A stretch of DNA of 64,000 nucleotides, from the NCBI RefSeq assembly GCF_026672545.1, contig NZ_JAPPRJ010000002.1:310001-374000 (forward strand), written 5' to 3'. Of the stretch, positions 7,870 to 16,030 are shown piece by piece. The notes beneath the pieces were generated by a model that was given only the letters and a program-made list of their open reading frames with translations, made no database searches and was not told the DNA's origin. The DNA comes from Rhizobium sp. SL86. Its GTDB lineage: Bacteria; Pseudomonadota; Alphaproteobacteria; Rhizobiales; Rhizobiaceae. The translations under genes and the position numbers were made by a program. The first letter of the stretch is position 1. Every line of letters starts with the position of its first letter.

Positions 7870-9357
7870 TTAGAAACCGCGGTCCGAACCCAATGCGCTG
7901 CCCGGTACCCAGATGCCGTGGAAGCCTTCATGCACGCGGCAGGGGAATTTCAGGATGGCGACCGGCCCTTGGGCGAGATTGCGGGCATCCAGAATGACAA
8001 GATCGGTGCGGTTTTCCGCGCGGCGGCCGACCATGGTCATCAGCCAGCCGTCGCCTTCCTCTGCATCCGGGCTGCGCGGCACGAAGCAGGGTTCTTCGGG
8101 CGACGAATCCGGCCCGGCATAGAAGAGTTCGATCTTGCCGGTCTCCTCGTCGAAATGGCCAAGGCAGGTGAAGGGCGGGCCCTTCGGACCGGCCGGCAGC
8201 ATCGGCCACCGGGCCGGGTGGTTGGTGCCGAACCAGAAATGCCGCGTGCGGCGCATGGAAAAGCGCGGATCGACCACCGGCATTTCGCCAATGTGGTTGA
8301 TGAAACGCTCCACCGTGACGTCGCCGCCTTTGGTGGAAAGATCGACGATCCAGCGTTCGCCGAACGGCGGTAGTTCGTGCGCATGGGGGTTGTGAATATC
8401 CGGGAACTGGCTGAGCCAGCCGGATTCGTTGACAAAATGATCGAGCACCAGCCGGCTGCCGTCATCCCAGGCATTGAAGGTGTGCGTCTGCATGGCGATC
8501 TTGGGCGCCGTGTACCAGCGGATTGCGGAAACGCCCTGGTCACGCGGGATGACCGCGATATAGGTGTGCTTCTGGTTGTCCCAGTGCCAGTAGGATTCGC
8601 CCTTCTTCACCCGATCCCATTCGCAGACCATCGGGCAGATGACGAAGGCGATGAAATTGCGCGACACCAGGAAGTCGTGCACCATCGAACAGTAGGGTGC
8701 CTTGAAGCGTTCGGTGCGGGTGAACTGGCCTTCCTTGTCTATGGAGTAGACCTCGATTTCGTCGCTGGCGACACCCTCGCAGTTATAGGCAAAGGCAACG
8801 CATTCCCCGGTTAAGGGGTCGACCTTCGGATGAGCTGTGAAGGTTCGGCTTTTCAGCTGGCCACCGAAATCGACTTCGCCGCGCGTTGTCAGATCGTTCG
8901 GATCAAGCTCGTAGGGGCGGCCGGATTCCTTCAGCGCATAGAGCTTGCCGTGGTGCCAGAGCACGGAGGTATTGGCCGTGTTGGCATCTTCGCCGATCAC
9001 TTCCGGGCTATCGGTAAAGGGGTTGCGATAGGCGCCAAACAGGGCACGACGTGCGGCACGCTCCAGCTGGAACTTGCGGGTGCGGACATAGCGCATGGTC
9101 AGGTCCGCATGGCCGTTCTGGATGCGAACGGAATGCACCATGCCGTCGCCGTTCAGGAAGATGTCCTTGCCGTGCAGCGGCGGATAGGTGTGGTCGGCGC
9201 TGTTACGGATATACATGCCTTCCAGCTCAGGCGGTATGCGGCCGATCACCTCGAGATCGTGCACTTCGCCTTCGATGCGCACCGGTGCGGCATAGCCGTT
9301 GAACACGACATCATCCGGAAATTGCAGCCCAGGGGGCAGATTGACATGCTGGTTCAT
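7870..9357 (-). CDS. Carotenoid oxygenase family dioxygenase (possibly stilbene-cleaving)
   Basis: 495 aa from the ATG at 9357, which has GGAGA 5 bases ahead. The protein is a seven-bladed beta-propeller of the RPE65/CCD family. The four iron-binding histidines are recognisable in TAHPKVDP, MVHDFLVS, MQTHTFNAWDD and, at the C-terminus, GFHGIWVPG. Family members cleave a C=C bond with O2; bacterial ones act on apocarotenoids or on lignostilbene, resveratrol and isoeugenol. No carotenoid genes are near, and all neighbours handle aromatics (GST, MFS carrier, aromatic hydroxylase), so cleavage of a stilbene- or phenylpropene-type plant phenolic to benzaldehydes is more likely than carotenoid cleavage. 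Family call is sure, substrate is not. Confidence 0.88.
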   Translation of the reverse strand: MNQHVNLPPGLQFPDDVVFNGYAAPVRIEGEVHDLEVIGRIPPELEGMYIRNSADHTYPPLHGKDIFLNGDGMVHSVRIQNGHADLTMRYVRTRKFQLERAARRALFGAYRNPFTDSPEVIGEDANTANTSVLWHHGKLYALKESGRPYELDPNDLTTRGEVDFGGQLKSRTFTAHPKVDPLTGECVAFAYNCEGVASDEIEVYSIDKEGQFTRTERFKAPYCSMVHDFLVSRNFIAFVICPMVCEWDRVKKGESYWHWDNQKHTYIAVIPRDQGVSAIRWYTAPKIAMQTHTFNAWDDGSRLVLDHFVNESGWLSQFPDIHNPHAHELPPFGERWIVDLSTKGGDVTVERFINHIGEMPVVDPRFSMRRTRHFWFGTNHPARWPMLPAGPKGPPFTCLGHFDEETGKIELFYAGPDSSPEEPCFVPRSPDAEEGDGWLMTMVGRRAENRTDLVILDARNLAQGPVAILKFPCRVHEGFHGIWVPGSALGSDRGF

Positions 9358-9391
9358 GGTGATCTCCATGGTTTCGTCTGGGAAATGGGAT

Positions 9392-10579
9392 TCAGGCGGT
9401 CGCCAGGGCAGGGGCCTCGGCGCTGCGCGCCAGTTCCTTGCGCGCCAGCAGCATGGCCGTGACAGCGATCGTGGCAAAACAGGCGACCGACCAGCCGAGG
9501 CCGTGATAACCGATATTGGCAACGATCAGGCCGCCAAGAGCCGGGCCGATGGCCGAGCCGAACATCATCATGGCCGGTGTTGCGGCCACGGCTCTTCCCG
9601 TGGTGTCGATTTTGGCGAGAAGACCGAACAGGAAGGTATGCGTGAAAATGACGAGCGACACGTAGAAGATGGTCGGCACCGCATAAAGGGGCAGGCTTGA
9701 GGAACCGGTCATGGTGAGCGCAAGGAGCGCCTGCAGAATGGGACCGGCAATGCCGACGGCAATGGGAGAAAGGCGTTTTTGCAGAAGTGCGGCCAGCAGC
9801 CCAGGCGCCAGATTGACGAAGCCCATGATGACCAGGATCATCTGCACCTTGTCGAGGCCGAACTCGCGGGTCGTGCCGATGCGCTCGACATAGGAAAACA
9901 CGGTTGCCTGATTGAGTGCCAGGCAGACGACAACCAGGATCGTCAGCCAGGCCATCCGCGGCAGTGGAGCCCGGGTTGCGCGAGCGATCTGCAGCTTGCC
10001 CGCCTCTTTTGTCGCAGCGTCCTTCGGGAAAAGCAGTATCGCGACGAGACATGCAAGCCCCATGGTGGCAGCCATGGCCTGGAACAGAAGCTGCCCGCCG
10101 AGATTGGCAATCAGCGTCGGAATGGTCGCGAACATCACGATGGCAAGCGCGCCCATGGCAATGTTGACGATGCCGAACAGACGGTGCGGATTGGCGGTGC
10201 GCCCGATCGTTCCGTGGGTGACGGAAAGGGCGGCACCGGCGCCGAAACCTGCGATCAGGTGGAGAAGGATGAAGGGAAAGACGCCAGTCGCCGGGGCCGA
10301 AAGCAGGGATGTCGTCCAGAAGGCGGCGGCGGAAATCGCAAAGCCAGCGGCGACGAAGATGCGGTGTGGCAATCGGGTAAACAGCGGCGCGAAGAGGACG
10401 CTCGAGGCTACGACCGCCGCCAGAAATGCCGTGACGACAAGCCCCGCCTGCGGCGCCGACAGCCCATAGAAGTTCATCAGGCTGCCAATCCACAGGGGCA
10501 GGGCGGCAAGGTCGATCATGCCCGCCATGTGGCAGATGCTGAGCGTGCTATAGCTGATAACGCTGTTCAATTTGGTCAT
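9392..10579 (-). CDS. MFS transporter
   Basis: 395 aa with about 12 hydrophobic segments. The ATG at 10579 is used because GGGAGGAG lies just upstream; an ORF extension to 10705 is not hydrophobic and lacks such a site. The carrier looks like a drug:H+ antiporter or aromatic acid type MFS protein (VVASSVLFAPLFTRLPHRI in the 2-3 loop region). It is the first gene of the operon that includes the carotenoid-type oxygenase, 34 bases upstream of it, so it probably imports that enzyme's substrate or exports a product. It is divergent from the LysR gene. Confidence 0.85.
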   Translation of the reverse strand: MTKLNSVISYSTLSICHMAGMIDLAALPLWIGSLMNFYGLSAPQAGLVVTAFLAAVVASSVLFAPLFTRLPHRIFVAAGFAISAAAFWTTSLLSAPATGVFPFILLHLIAGFGAGAALSVTHGTIGRTANPHRLFGIVNIAMGALAIVMFATIPTLIANLGGQLLFQAMAATMGLACLVAILLFPKDAATKEAGKLQIARATRAPLPRMAWLTILVVVCLALNQATVFSYVERIGTTREFGLDKVQMILVIMGFVNLAPGLLAALLQKRLSPIAVGIAGPILQALLALTMTGSSSLPLYAVPTIFYVSLVIFTHTFLFGLLAKIDTTGRAVAATPAMMMFGSAIGPALGGLIVANIGYHGLGWSVACFATIAVTAMLLARKELARSAEAPALATA

Positions 10580-10736
10580 GGGGCTCCTCCCTGGTTCGAT
10601 GTGCAGGGTCAAGAGCGGGCTCTTGGCACATGCTCTCTTCCTCAGCGTCTCCCGTCCGGCATTACCTCCCACCGACGGCGACAGCTTGAATTTAGCTTTC
10701 GTCAATTAAACAATGAAACAGATTGTATTGGTGATG

Positions 10737-10754
10737 ATCATCGATATCATCGAT
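10737..10754. promoter_or_regulatory. Candidate LysR binding site in divergent promoter
   Basis: A 9-base unit ATCATCGAT is repeated in tandem at 10737-10745 and 10746-10754; within it 10740-10754 fits ATC-N9-GAT, the form used by NodD-like LysR regulators. It lies 22 bases before the LysR start and in the gap to the MFS operon. Sequence match only. Confidence 0.4.
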
Positions 10755-10775
10755 ACATCTGGAAAGGAGCTTGCG

Positions 10776-11688
10776 ATGCGTCTTGAACGGTTCGATCTGA
10801 ATCTCCTGGTGGTTCTCGATGTTCTCCTGGAGGAGCGCAACGTCACGCGGGCGAGTGAACGCCTGCATATCGGTCAATCGGCCACGAGTGCGGCGCTTGC
10901 CAGGCTTCGCGATTATTTCGGCGACAGTCTTCTGGTGCCGGTCGGGCGGCGGATGGAACTGACGCCGCTCGCCCAGAGCCTGGTCGGGCCGGTGCGGGAC
11001 GCGCTGATGCGGGCACGGTCCGCCATCGCGATTCGCCCCGTCTTTGAGCCTTCCGCCATTGCGCGCAGCTTTTCAGTTGCTGCATCGGACTACATGCTCG
11101 ACGTGCTTCTGGCCGAAGTGGTGCGGGACCTTGCAACAACCGCACCGGGGATGCGCCTCGACATTCGCCGCACGCCTCTCGATGTCATCGAAACCTTCGA
11201 GCGCGGCGCGATCGATCTGCTGATCATCCCCGAACAATATGCAAGCCGCCTGCAGCACCCGCAGGTCGAAGTTCTGCGCGACGAGCATGTCTGTATGCTG
11301 TGCGCAACGGCCGCAGGTTCGATGAGCGAGTTGACCATGGATGAGTATCTGGATCGCGGCCATGTTTCGATCCGGCTCGGCAACGAGGCAAGCCTCGCCT
11401 TTGAGGAATGGTTTCTGCCCCGGTATGGCCGCCAGCGCCGGGTCGAATGTACCATCGACCAGTTCAGCATCGCGCCGCTTCTGGTCATGGGCACGCAGCG
11501 CATCGTCACGAATGCACCGGCGTATGGCCGAGGAAATGGCAAAGCGTTTTCCGGTCAAGCTGTTTGCTGCGCCTTTCGAGATGCAGCCGCTGACGGAAGT
11601 CATGGTCTGGCCACGTTACCTGGACGAAGATCCTGCCCATCGCTGGCTCAGGGCGGCAATCCAGCAGAAAGTATCCCCTGGTTCTTGA
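10776..11688 (+). pseudogene. LysR-family regulator (NodD-like branch) with a +1 frameshift
   Basis: The gene starts at the ATG at 10776 with AAGGAG upstream. Residues 1-60 are the LysR helix-turn-helix (RFDLNLLVVLDVLLEERNVT, then QSATSAALARLRDYFGD) and the effector domain follows normally up to MGTQRIVT at 11510. There the frame continues into unrelated sequence to 11792, while frame +1 continues the family sequence exactly (MHRRMAEEM...KLFAAPFEM...VMVWP) to a stop at 11688. Removing one A at 11511-11512 would restore a 303-aa protein of normal length. So the gene is either newly inactivated or misread by one base. It should control the divergent MFS/oxygenase operon. If the shift is real, about 60 C-terminal residues of the ligand domain are lost. 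Confidence 0.85.
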
Positions 11689-11858
11689 TGATGCCGGAAG
11701 AGACAACGCCTCCGAGCGTCGCCACGATCCACTCGCGTTGGATCCTGTTTCTTGCTGCATCGGGCGGCGTGCTGCGTCTGCGCTTCATCTGATCGTGCCA
11801 AGGTCGCTGGATGTCCGACGCAGGATGCGCGTTCTTCCCGCGCGCTGAACCGGGCCTC

Positions 11859-11897
11859 TTGACAGACAACATGTCTTGCTCAATGGTACAGATGTAC
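11859..11897 (+). promoter_or_regulatory. Promoter with overlapping palindromic operator for the TRAP operon
   Basis: TTGACA at 11859-11864 is a consensus -35 box. About 17-19 bases further, where the -10 should be, lies GTACAGATGTAC (11886-11897), a perfect 5+5 palindrome around GA. A repressor bound there would block RNA polymerase. It is 52 bases before the TRAP binding-protein start. The regulator is unknown; the GntR protein of this cluster is one option, although the two sites differ. Confidence 0.45.
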
Positions 11898-11949
11898 TGA
11901 ATTGCGGCTCGTTGAGGAGCGGTCGTTTCATGGTACTGGGGAGGAATTC

Positions 11950-12951
11950 ATGAAGAATATGTTTTCTGCCGGCCTTCTGGCCGGGATGATGCTTGCTGTC
12001 GGCATGTCGCCGGCGCTGGCTCAGACCACGCTGAAGGTCTCGAGCTATCTGCCGCCGAACCACACCTGGCAAAAGGCGCTGGTGCAGTGGGGCGAGGAGC
12101 TGAAGGCGAAGACCGGCGGCGAGGTGTCCTTGGAAATCTATCCAGCCGCACAGCTTGGGCCGGTCAACCGCCAGTTCGACCTGGTGAAGACTGGCGTCGC
12201 CGATGTTGCCGTGATCCTTCACAGCGCAACGCCGGGCCGTTTCCCGGTCACGGAACTCGCCGGTTTGCCGCTGTCCTATCCGTCTGCCGGGCAGACCAGC
12301 GAAATCACCTCGCGTCGCCTGACGGAGCTTGCGCCGCAATACCTGGCCGCCGAACACGCCGGCACGAAGATCCTCTGGATGGCCGTGACGCCGCCGCTCA
12401 AGCTGCACACCACCTCCGTGGCCGTTACCTCGATCGACAAGGTCAAGGGTCTGCGCGTGCGGTATGCCGGAAAGGTGTTCCAGCAGATGCTGGAAGCATT
12501 CGGTGCGGCACCGCTGCCCGTGTCCCCGGGCGAGACGGCCGACAGCCTCTCCAAGGGCATCATCGATGCGACGACCTTTCCCTACGAGGCAACCAAATCC
12601 TTCAACCTTGGGCCAATCGTCAAACATTCGATGGAACCGGGCCTCGCCTCCAACAGCTTCGCGCTGGTGATGAACCAGTCGGTATTCGACGGGCTGAGCG
12701 AGAAAAGCCGCAAGGTCATCGAGGAGACCACGGGACCGCAGCGCGCTGGGGACTTCGGCAAGATGTGGGACGCGGGCGAAGCGGAAGGCCGCGCTTACAT
12801 GATCGAGAACAAGGTCTCGATCGAGACGCTGAGCGACACGGAACTCGCCCGCTTCAAGAAGGCGCTCGAACCTGTCAATGCTGCAGCCATCGCGCAGATC
12901 GACCAGTCCGGCAAGCCGGGAAGTGCCTTCGTCGCTGCCTACACGAAGTAG
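11950..12951 (+). CDS. TRAP transporter solute-binding protein (DctP family)
   Basis: 333 aa; GGGGAGGAA precedes the ATG. The first 25 residues are a signal peptide ending in ALA-Q, so the protein is periplasmic. The DctP fold is shown by LPPNHTWQKALVQWGEEL, GVADVAVILHSATPGRFPVTEL and the central arginine region GLRVRYAGKVFQQMLEAFGA, where the conserved arginine binds the carboxylate of the ligand. It is followed by small and large TRAP permease genes and an aromatic decarboxylase, so an aromatic carboxylate such as a dihydroxybenzoate is a plausible ligand. Confidence 0.9.
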   Translation: MKNMFSAGLLAGMMLAVGMSPALAQTTLKVSSYLPPNHTWQKALVQWGEELKAKTGGEVSLEIYPAAQLGPVNRQFDLVKTGVADVAVILHSATPGRFPVTELAGLPLSYPSAGQTSEITSRRLTELAPQYLAAEHAGTKILWMAVTPPLKLHTTSVAVTSIDKVKGLRVRYAGKVFQQMLEAFGAAPLPVSPGETADSLSKGIIDATTFPYEATKSFNLGPIVKHSMEPGLASNSFALVMNQSVFDGLSEKSRKVIEETTGPQRAGDFGKMWDAGEAEGRAYMIENKVSIETLSDTELARFKKALEPVNAAAIAQIDQSGKPGSAFVAAYTK

Positions 12952-12962
12952 GCCGCCGCTGC

Positions 12963-12985
12963 CCGCGCCGCATCACGCGGCGCGG
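12963..12985 (+). other. GC hairpin between binding-protein and permease genes
   Basis: CCGCGCCGC (12963-12971) pairs perfectly with GCGGCGCGG (12977-12985) around a 5-base loop, between the binding-protein stop and the small permease. There is no long T tract. Such hairpins protect upstream mRNA or cause partial termination, which gives more binding protein than membrane protein. Confidence 0.6.
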
Positions 12986-13005
12986 TTCTCCCGGAGGAAT
13001 TGACC

Positions 13006-13527
13006 ATGCATAGCCTTTCTCGCCTGGCATCCACGCTCGACCGGTATTTCCGGTGGCTCTCGCTTGCTGCCGGAGCCGCCCTGATCGTGATGATGCTGGT
13101 GACGGTTGCCGATGTCTTCATGCGCTACGTTTTCAATTCGCCCGTTCGCGGGTCCTACGAACTCGTTGAAATCTGCCTTCTGATCAGCGTGTTTTTTGCG
13201 CTGCCGCAGGTGATTGCCAACAGCCAGGAGATCGTCATCGATCTCATCGATGGCCTGATGTCACCGGGCGCGGTTAACGCTCTCAAGTCCATTGCGGCTT
13301 TTGCCACCGCGGCCGTTCTCCTCTTCCTTCTGTGGTCGATGCTGCAGCCGGCGACGGAGGCCTACAGCTACGGAGATGTGAAGCTGGAGCTTGATTTTCC
13401 GGTCTGGATACTGTGGAGCCTCGCTCTGTTCGGTCTTGCCAACAGTGTCATTGCCAGCCTCTTCGTCCTGTCCGTCAGGCACAGCGATGATCCGCGCCAT
13501 CCGCCATCCCAGGACCATGCCGAATGA
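13006..13527 (+). CDS. TRAP transporter small permease (DctQ family)
   Basis: 173 aa starting at the ATG at 13006, which is 8 bases from GGAGG; a TTG at 13000 is too close. Four hydrophobic segments are visible (around residues 17-37, 52-70, 90-110 and 130-150), with the DctQ hallmark DVFMRYVFNSPVRGSYELVE after the first. DctQ subunits anchor and assist the large permease in the inner membrane. The stop overlaps the next start (ATGA), so the two are translationally coupled. Confidence 0.9.
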   Translation: MHSLSRLASTLDRYFRWLSLAAGAALIVMMLVTVADVFMRYVFNSPVRGSYELVEICLLISVFFALPQVIANSQEIVIDLIDGLMSPGAVNALKSIAAFATAAVLLFLLWSMLQPATEAYSYGDVKLELDFPVWILWSLALFGLANSVIASLFVLSVRHSDDPRHPPSQDHAE

Positions 13528-14825
13528 CACCTGCCTTTCTCGGACTGTTCGTCGTCCTCTCGCTTTTTGCCATCCTGTTCTGCCGCATTCCGGTCTGGGT
13601 CGCGCTGACCCTGTGCGGCATCGTCGGCAATGTCCTGCTGTCGCGCCTGTCCGTCGCCTCAGCCGTGGCCGGGACCACCGCCTTCGACACCGCGTCGAGC
13701 TACGGCCTGTCGGTGATCCCGCTGTTCATCCTTATGGGCGAAGTCGCCAGCGGAAGCCGCCTTTCGGCGGAACTCTTCAAGGCGGCCCGTGTCGTGCTGT
13801 CTGGGCTGCCGGGTGGACTTGCGGTTGCAACCATCGGCGCCTCGGGAGCCTTTGGCGCGGTCTGCGGCTCATCCGTTGCGACGGCTGCCACGATGACCCG
13901 CATCTCGGTGCCCGAAATGCGTGCCGCAGGTTATGATGACGGTTTTTCCGGAGCCTCCGTTGCTGCCGGCGGCAGTCTCGGCATCCTGATCCCGCCGTCG
14001 ATCATCCTCGTCATCTATGCCGCGATTGCCGAGCAGTCGGTGCCGAAACTGTTTGCCGCAGCGCTCATTCCCGGCATCGTGCTGATGCTTCTTTATATCC
14101 TGGTGGCGCTGGTCATCGCCAGCCGCCTGCCCGGCAAGGCTCCCGCCGATCCGTCGGCCAGCATCAAACAAAGGCTGCTGGCGCTGAAGGAACCGTGGCA
14201 GTTCATCGTTCTGTTCACCTGCACGATCGGCGGCATTTATGCCGGTGTCTTCAGCCCGAACGAGGCTGCGGCGATCGGTGCCTTCGGCGCCATCCTCCTG
14301 GGCTGGCTTGGTCGTCGCCTGACCTGGGCAAGCCTTGCCCATGCGGTGAAGGTGTCGGTGGTCTCCAGCTGCGTGCTGTTCATCATCATCATTGGCGCGA
14401 CGATCTTCGCGAACTTCGTCGTGCAAACGAAGCTTCCCGATCTGCTCCTCTCCGGCGCCCATTCGCTTGGTCTGGCACCTGCCGCGGTCATGGTGCTGAT
14501 CGTGATCATCTATGTGATCATGGGATGCTTCCTTGAAGGCATTGGCATGGTGCTGATCACGGTTCCAGTCTTCCTGCCCGTGGTTGTCGGCTTCGGTTAC
14601 GATCCGATCTGGTTCTCGATCATCGTCGTCATCGTGGTGGAACTCGGCCTGATCCATCCACCGGTCGGAATGAACCTCTTCATCATCCAGGCGCAAATGC
14701 CGAGCCTGAACATCAAGCAGCTCTATGTCGGCATCCTGCCATTTCTCATTGCGCCCTTCGCGCTCATCCTGCTGCTGTTCGCCTTCCCAGGCCTCGCGCT
14801 GTGGCTTCCATCCATTCTCTACTGA
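13524..14825 (+). CDS. TRAP transporter large permease (DctM family)
   Basis: 433 aa with about 12 membrane segments, normal for the family. Family patterns include SVIPLFILMGEVASGSRLS, the glycine-rich GSSVATAATMTRISVPEM, AAGGSLGILIPPSIILVIY and GLIHPPVGMNLF near the end. It is the Na+-driven transport channel and works with the binding protein at 11950 and small subunit at 13006. It is followed after 51 bases by a decarboxylase gene with its own strong ribosome-binding site. Confidence 0.93.
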   Translation: MTPAFLGLFVVLSLFAILFCRIPVWVALTLCGIVGNVLLSRLSVASAVAGTTAFDTASSYGLSVIPLFILMGEVASGSRLSAELFKAARVVLSGLPGGLAVATIGASGAFGAVCGSSVATAATMTRISVPEMRAAGYDDGFSGASVAAGGSLGILIPPSIILVIYAAIAEQSVPKLFAAALIPGIVLMLLYILVALVIASRLPGKAPADPSASIKQRLLALKEPWQFIVLFTCTIGGIYAGVFSPNEAAAIGAFGAILLGWLGRRLTWASLAHAVKVSVVSSCVLFIIIIGATIFANFVVQTKLPDLLLSGAHSLGLAPAAVMVLIVIIYVIMGCFLEGIGMVLITVPVFLPVVVGFGYDPIWFSIIVVIVVELGLIHPPVGMNLFIIQAQMPSLNIKQLYVGILPFLIAPFALILLLFAFPGLALWLPSILY

Positions 14826-14876
14826 CCCATCAGACGAAACAGCCTGCATGGCTCAGGTCGTTTCGCAGGAGGAAAC

Positions 14877-15848
14877 ATGACTTTCGACCGGACTCCGAAA
14901 ATCGCCCTCGAAGAACATTTCATGGCGCCGGGTTTCATCGACTATTTTAACAAGACCGCCATCAACATCAGTCCCGATCTTTTCGGAAAGGCGTTGACTG
15001 CCCTGCAGGATTTCGGCGAACGGCGCCTGGCGGCGATGGATCTGATCGGCATCGAAAAATCCGTCCTGTCGCTGGCCGGTCCTGGCGTCCAGGCCGAAAC
15101 GGAGACGGCAACGGCCATCGCCAAGTCACGCGAGTGCAACGACTTTCTCGCCGCACGGATCGCCGAGCAGCCAAGCCGTTATGCCGGTTTCGCGCATCTT
15201 GCCATGCAGGATCCCAAGGCCGCCGCCGATGAGTTGCAGCGCAGCGTCGAGCAACTGGGCCTGGTCGGCGCCATGATCAACGGTCAGACCAATGGCGCCT
15301 ATCTGGATGACGACCGGTTTTCGGTCTTCTGGGAACGGGCGGCGGAACTTTCTGTGCCGATCTACATCCATCCCTACAATCCGCCGGATTTCCCCTACAT
15401 GTATCACAATCACCCGGAGCTGTTCGGGCCGGTGTGGTCGTGGACGGTCGAAACCGGCAACCACGCGCTGCGCCTTGTCTTCAGCGGCCTGTTCGACCGT
15501 TTTCCCAAGGCAAAGCTGCTGTTGGGACATATGGGCGAAACCCTGCCCTACCAGCTGTGGCGGTTCGACAGCCGCTGGGAAATCAGCAATCGCGGCGAAC
15601 GCCGTCTTCAATTGAAGCCATCAGATTATTTCAAGCGGAACGTCTGGGTCACCTCGGCGGGCGTTTGCTCCGACGAGCCGTTGCGCTGCGCGATCGACGC
15701 GCTCGGCGTTGACCGCGTTCTCTTCTCCGTGGACTACCCGTTCGAGAAGGCCGAGGAGGCCGGCCGCTGGATCGAGGCGGCGCCGCTGAGCGACGAGGAA
15801 CGCCGAAAGGTCTGCCATGGCAATGCCAAGGCACTGCTGAGACTGTAG
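14877..15848 (+). CDS. Amidohydrolase-family aromatic decarboxylase (gamma-resorcylate/2,3-dihydroxybenzoate type)
   Basis: 323 aa, AGGAGG just ahead of the ATG. The N-terminus IALEEHF supplies the metal-binding glutamate and histidine; further ligands are in YIHPYNPP, TGNHALRLVFSG and the aspartate of FSVDYPFE. This set is that of the reversible, cofactor-free decarboxylases for 2,6-dihydroxybenzoate, 2,3-dihydroxybenzoate and similar acids. Being the last gene of a TRAP operon, it probably decarboxylates the imported acid to resorcinol, catechol or a relative, which could feed the hydroxylase/dioxygenase operon at 1972-6425. Amidohydrolase-2 hydrolases are a less likely alternative. Confidence 0.82.
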   Translation: MTFDRTPKIALEEHFMAPGFIDYFNKTAINISPDLFGKALTALQDFGERRLAAMDLIGIEKSVLSLAGPGVQAETETATAIAKSRECNDFLAARIAEQPSRYAGFAHLAMQDPKAAADELQRSVEQLGLVGAMINGQTNGAYLDDDRFSVFWERAAELSVPIYIHPYNPPDFPYMYHNHPELFGPVWSWTVETGNHALRLVFSGLFDRFPKAKLLLGHMGETLPYQLWRFDSRWEISNRGERRLQLKPSDYFKRNVWVTSAGVCSDEPLRCAIDALGVDRVLFSVDYPFEKAEEAGRWIEAAPLSDEERRKVCHGNAKALLRL

Positions 15849-15875
15849 CCTCCGGCGAAGTGGCCAAACGCAAGA

Positions 15876-15898
15876 AGGAGCCGGGGTCACCGGCTCCT
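15876..15898. terminator. Hairpin between convergent operons
   Basis: AGGAGCCGG (15876-15884) pairs with CCGGCTCCT (15890-15898) around GGTCA. It lies between the decarboxylase stop and the BKACE gene that ends at 16031. The T tract is poor on both strands (TCTT on the minus side), so terminator function is likely but weak. The remaining bases to 16030 show nothing else. Confidence 0.5.
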
Positions 15899-16030
15899 GC
15901 GTACGCCATACGAAGGCGTAAAATCTGCAGATCTCGTTTGTTGAGGTAATTTGGCCGGCGGACCGAAAACGGTGCCGCCGGTTTGTCGTAAAGGGAAGGC
16001 CGATACCGCGATCCGCCTTCCCTGCTTGAA

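Noticed and set aside
10776..11792. Programmed ribosomal frameshift in the LysR gene
   Set aside because: No slippery heptamer or downstream structure is evident, LysR genes do not use such frameshifting, and two other genes show the same one-base pattern.
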